Both the position numbers and the translations under genes were made by a program. 6,216 bases of DNA from assembly GCA_023417735.1 (NCBI GenBank), contig JAEZEK010000490.1, positions 1 to 6,216 of the forward strand, read 5' to 3'. Under the pieces are notes generated by a model that was given only the letters and a program-made list of their open reading frames with translations, searched no databases and was not told the DNA's origin. Each line of letters begins with the position of its first letter. Position 1 is the first letter of the stretch. The DNA comes from Pseudomonadota bacterium. Lineage in GTDB: Bacteria > Pseudomonadota > Alphaproteobacteria > Rhizobiales > Afifellaceae. This document shows positions 5,782 through 6,216 of this stretch, piece after piece.

Positions 5782-6216
5782 TCACGGCTTGATGTAGGTG
5801 TAGCCCATCTGTTGCAGGCGGGAGAGCTCGGCCACGCCGCTCGGGACGATGTCCTGCTCGAACACCTCGAAGAGATCCGTCTCGTAGCTGATGTTGCGGC
5901 CCTTCAGCGTGTTGTTGCAGACGACGAACTTCACCTTCTGGGTCTTGAGGCTCGTGACGTCCATCTGCAGCTTCTCATTGCCGACGGCGTCCTTGACGAG
6001 ATCGACGCCGTTGCCGTGCATGACGACCCTGACCTCGATGTTGTCGCTGCCCACGGCGTCGATGTGGTTCTGGATGTTGCGCAAGGCTGCCCGGTAGGCC
6101 TTGTCCTCTTCGCCCCCGGGCCCGTTCACGTGGTAGACAACCTTCTGCTTGGCGTAGCGCTCGCCGGCGGTGGCATCGACAGAGCCGGCGACGCCGGCGG
6201 CAAGCCCTGCGCTCGC
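5782..6216 (-). CDS. DsrE-family protein, probably exported; 5' end outside the window
   Basis: The minus-strand frame is open from the right edge to a TGA at 5784-5782, giving 144 visible residues. The mature part begins around ERYAKQKVVYHVNG (about 19-32) and has the alternating strand/helix pattern of the DsrE/YchN fold: RNIQNHIDAVG, then IEVRVVMHGNGVDLV (60-74), then KVKFVVCNNTLKGR with a single Cys100, and a C-terminus GVAELSRLQQMGYTYIKP. DsrE-fold proteins include sulfur-relay carriers that use a cysteine at the equivalent position; whether this one carries sulfur is inference. The first visible residues, ASAGLAAGVAGSVDATA, look like the end of a signal peptide, suggesting export to the periplasm, but the true start and most of any leader lie beyond the window. 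The GTG at 6129 is in frame but is not the start, because the first beta strand (KQKVVYHV) lies before it. The family is well supported; the pathway is unknown. Confidence 0.88.
   Translation of the reverse strand, partial: ASAGLAAGVAGSVDATAGERYAKQKVVYHVNGPGGEEDKAYRAALRNIQNHIDAVGSDNIEVRVVMHGNGVDLVKDAVGNEKLQMDVTSLKTQKVKFVVCNNTLKGRNISYETDLFEVFEQDIVPSGVAELSRLQQMGYTYIKP

Noticed and set aside
4857..5797. Plus-strand frames of 252 and 164 codons opposite the DUF2380-like gene
   Set aside because: Both are antisense, with no supported start and extreme Arg/Gly/Ser/Pro composition.
6127..6129. GTG as start of the dsrE-like gene
   Set aside because: The frame stays open to the window edge, and the residues before the GTG include the first beta strand (KQKVVYHV) and a signal-peptide-like end, so the true start is upstream of the window.
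5062..6216. Possible recent horizontal transfer of the two small genes
   Set aside because: The dsrE-like gene looks less GC-rich at first sight, but its third codon positions are still strongly G/C. The difference comes from its amino-acid content (Asn, Lys, Tyr, Ile), not from foreign codon use.
1..6216. CRISPR arrays, tRNA or rRNA genes, insertion sequences, phage attachment sites
   Set aside because: I found no regularly spaced repeats, cloverleaf-like segments, transposase motifs or terminal inverted repeats with target duplications on either strand.

Overview
The window is GC-rich (roughly 70% by eye) and reads as an alphaproteobacterial chromosome, most likely Hyphomicrobiales (Rhizobiales) or a relative. 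The grounds are the strong G/C preference at third codon positions, the topA-rnr gene pair, and the style of the two small upstream genes. I cannot name a genus. All four supported genes lie on the minus strand and together fill almost the whole window. Transcription runs from high to low coordinates.

From the right edge: (1) 6216-5782 is a 5'-truncated gene for a DsrE-family protein, probably exported, because the visible N-terminus looks like the end of a signal peptide. (2) A 168-base gap holds a perfect stem-loop with a UUCG loop that could end the dsrE-like transcript. (3) 5613-5062 encodes a 183-residue DUF2380/DUF3280-like protein with a very good ribosome binding site but an unusual Arg/Ala/Pro/His-rich N-terminus. 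(4) A 155-base gap holds inverted repeats and two TTGACC boxes that may belong to a topA promoter. (5) 4906-2264 is a complete topA (DNA topoisomerase I, 880 residues) with every catalytic motif intact. (6) 13 bases further on, 2250-1 is rnr (ribonuclease R), read from a TTG start and running off the left edge with 750 codons visible. This is nearly the whole protein, including the winged helix, OB folds, the RNB catalytic centre and the S1 domain.

topA and rnr almost certainly form one transcription unit, a conserved housekeeping pair (DNA supercoil relaxation and structured-RNA decay). The dsrE-like and DUF2380-like genes point the same way but are separated by real intergenic gaps, so they are probably transcribed separately. 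Very long plus-strand open frames lie opposite rnr and topA. They are codon-for-codon antisense shadows created by the absence of TTA, CTA and TCA codons in the real genes. I see no mobile element, CRISPR array, RNA gene or novel multi-gene system. The points most worth a second look are the N-terminus of the DUF2380-like protein, the TTG start of rnr, and the identity of topA's upstream neighbours.
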